In this document: positions 62,843 to 64,000 of the stretch, one piece after another
Layout of the letters: each line of letters starts with the position of its first letter
How positions within the stretch are numbered: position 1 is the first letter of the stretch
NCBI GenBank assembly: GCA_029204225.1
Contig: CM055102.1
Coordinates: 29,378,969-29,442,968 of the forward strand
Origin: Diphasiastrum complanatum
Lineage: Eukaryota; Streptophyta; Lycopodiopsida; Lycopodiales; Lycopodiaceae
DNA length: 64,000 nucleotides
Direction: 5' to 3'
Notes under the pieces: generated by a model
Told to the model about the DNA's origin: nothing
Database searches by the model: none
What the model saw: the letters and a program-made list of their open reading frames with translations, nothing else
Position numbers and translations under genes: made by a program

Positions 62843-63661
62843 TCATGCTAACTCTGCAAAATCTAAAATGAAAATCCTGTAATAGTTAGCATGACCCATA
62901 AAAATGTAGACCTCGTGGATCGTTCCTGGTGGTGGTAGATCAACAATGATCTTGATTTTTGATAGGTCTATGGCGATCCCATGTCCAGATACTATATGGC
63001 CGAGAATCAAGCCATGTGTAACCCAAAATTGACATTTTTCTGGATTCAGGGAGATCTGGAATTTGTAGCATTTTTGTAGCACCTTCTCCAAATTGGATAA
63101 GTGTTCTGAGTCTGGTCCAAGCACGCACAGATCGTCCAAGAAAATTTCCAGAAATTTCTGCAAATTCTCTTTGAATGTCGCCTGCATGACTCACTGGAAA
63201 GTGCTTGGGGCATTGCAAAGTCCGAATGGCATCACCTTATAGGCATAGGTTCTCCATTCCGTGGCAAATGTTGTCTTATGTTGGTCTTGGGGTGCTATCT
63301 TCACCTGGTTGTAACCGCTAAAGCCGTCTAAAAAACTGTAGGCTTCGGTTCCAGCTAGTCTATCAAGGACACTTTCCGTAAAGTGTAAAGAAAAATGATC
63401 TTTTTTTGTGACTGTGTTTAGCGCCTTCATATTCACACAGATTTGCATTTTGCCATTCTTCTTGGGTACTATAGCTTTCGGCAATACCCATTCAGTGTGC
63501 TCGATTTCATAAATGAAATCTGCATCTAACAGCTTCTGCAATTCTTGCTTGATCAGCTCCGTGTAGTTTGGGTTGCAACAGTAGTATCGACTAACCTTGG
63601 GGACTGCTCCATCCACCAAGGGTATGGTGTGTTGGACTACTGTTGGTGCAATGCCCTTCAA
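62843..63661 (-). pseudogene. Gypsy reverse transcriptase (broken)
   Basis: Minus strand: IPLVDGAVPKVSRYY, VPKKNGKMQICVNMKALNTV, SFLDGFSGYNQVKIAPQDQH, VMPFGLCNAPSTFQ, stop at about 63187, then the catalytic EIFLDDLCVLG and GHIVSGHGIAID. The stop replaces a single codon between the NAPSTFQ and VMQ motifs. Confidence 0.87.
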
Positions 63662-64000
63662 ATCACTGTAAAGCGAAACAATCCTTGTACTCCACCAACA
63701 ATGATCGTAGCCTTTTGAATTGTGTGGGCGTTAACTGCTCTCCCACATGCACTATCTTTTCTTCTTCACCTGGCTCGGCAAGGTTCATTGGTTGTGTTTG
63801 CGCAGGTCCTTCAAAGACTGGTTACGTTGGTGCCTGACTTTGATTAGGTTCTCACTGGGCTTGCGACATCATAATTACCACATCGTCCAAGGTATAATTC
63901 TTGAAGGTTTCAGGCATCTCATGAACTAGTGCTCATCGATATTCCTCCTTCAACATATTGATCTTAGCCCGATTGGTCATCTTTTGATTTTCCTTCATCT

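Larger units (their letters stand above)
61031..64000 (-). mobile_element. Degenerate Ty3/gypsy pol, running off the right edge
   Basis: Minus strand: pre-RT linker (63960-63665, with LTPTQFKRLRSLLVEYKDCF), RT (63661-62843), RNase H (about 62830-62420) and integrase (to 61031). No chromodomain; the C-terminus ends NGSWLHKYW, as in non-chromovirus (Tat/Athila-type) gypsy elements. Stops and frameshifts lie near 63660, 63187, 62841, 62610 and 62585. gag, PBS and 5' LTR are outside the window. Confidence 0.85.

Overview
This window is nuclear DNA from a plant with a large, retrotransposon-rich genome. Three things support that: one host gene with many exons and GT-AG introns encodes a plant-type DDI1, every LTR retrotransposon whose primer-binding site is visible uses the plant initiator-tRNA-Met site (TGGTATCAGAGCC), and nearly everything else is LTR elements, LINEs, TIR elements and microsatellites. 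I cannot name the species. There are no bacterial, phage or CRISPR features.

Host gene. The backbone is one + strand gene, DDI1 (ubiquitin-receptor / retroviral-type aspartic protease). Thirteen exons between 16320 and 54652 join in frame into 343 residues plus a stop: helical domain, DSGA protease, linker and C-terminal UBA. The N-terminal UBL-coding exon(s) were not found in 1-16319. The gene spans more than 38 kb because of its introns. One intron (21702-47316, 25.6 kb) falls inside the protease domain just after the active site and holds a complete Ty3/gypsy chromovirus, a composite copia/TRIM array, and nested gypsy and LINE copies. All 12 introns have GT-AG ends.

Layout. 1-16.3 kb: mosaic of LINE remnants (all minus strand), gypsy LTR and chromodomain relics, a GAACCGTGG-palindrome element, and a gag-protease-only LTR element (11239-15347) nested in a LINE. 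16.3-21.7 kb: DDI1 exons 1-6 with a gag relic and a small TIR element in intron 1. 21.7-47.3 kb: the giant intron. It holds an intact young Ty3/gypsy element (22773-29081, TSD AATAG), a LINE fragment (31.1-32.1 kb), a 5,865-bp composite (34960-40824, TSD AAGCC) of tandem miniature LTR units around a degenerate copia, minus-strand copia-like and gypsy fragments, and three LINE pieces separated by (TC)n tracts. 47.3-54.7 kb: DDI1 exons 7-13, whose introns carry two related TIR elements (50673-51393 and 53408-54105) with different captured gene fragments. 54.7-64 kb: intergenic, with a copia relic, an ambiguous LTR-like stretch, and a degenerate minus-strand Ty3/gypsy pol running off the right edge.

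Most interesting observations: (1) a TRIM-like LTR family of about 144 bp whose LTR contains a 72-nt tRNA-like unit with intact A and B boxes, seen seven times; (2) the composite of six such LTRs plus a copia body inside a single target-site duplication, with module joins exactly at the primer-binding site; (3) a LINE family with (TC)n tails whose copies begin directly at (TC)n tracts, suggesting microsatellite-targeted insertion; (4) Pack-type TIR elements carrying a nepenthesin-like protease fragment and a likely group II maturase fragment, either side of two DDI1 exons.
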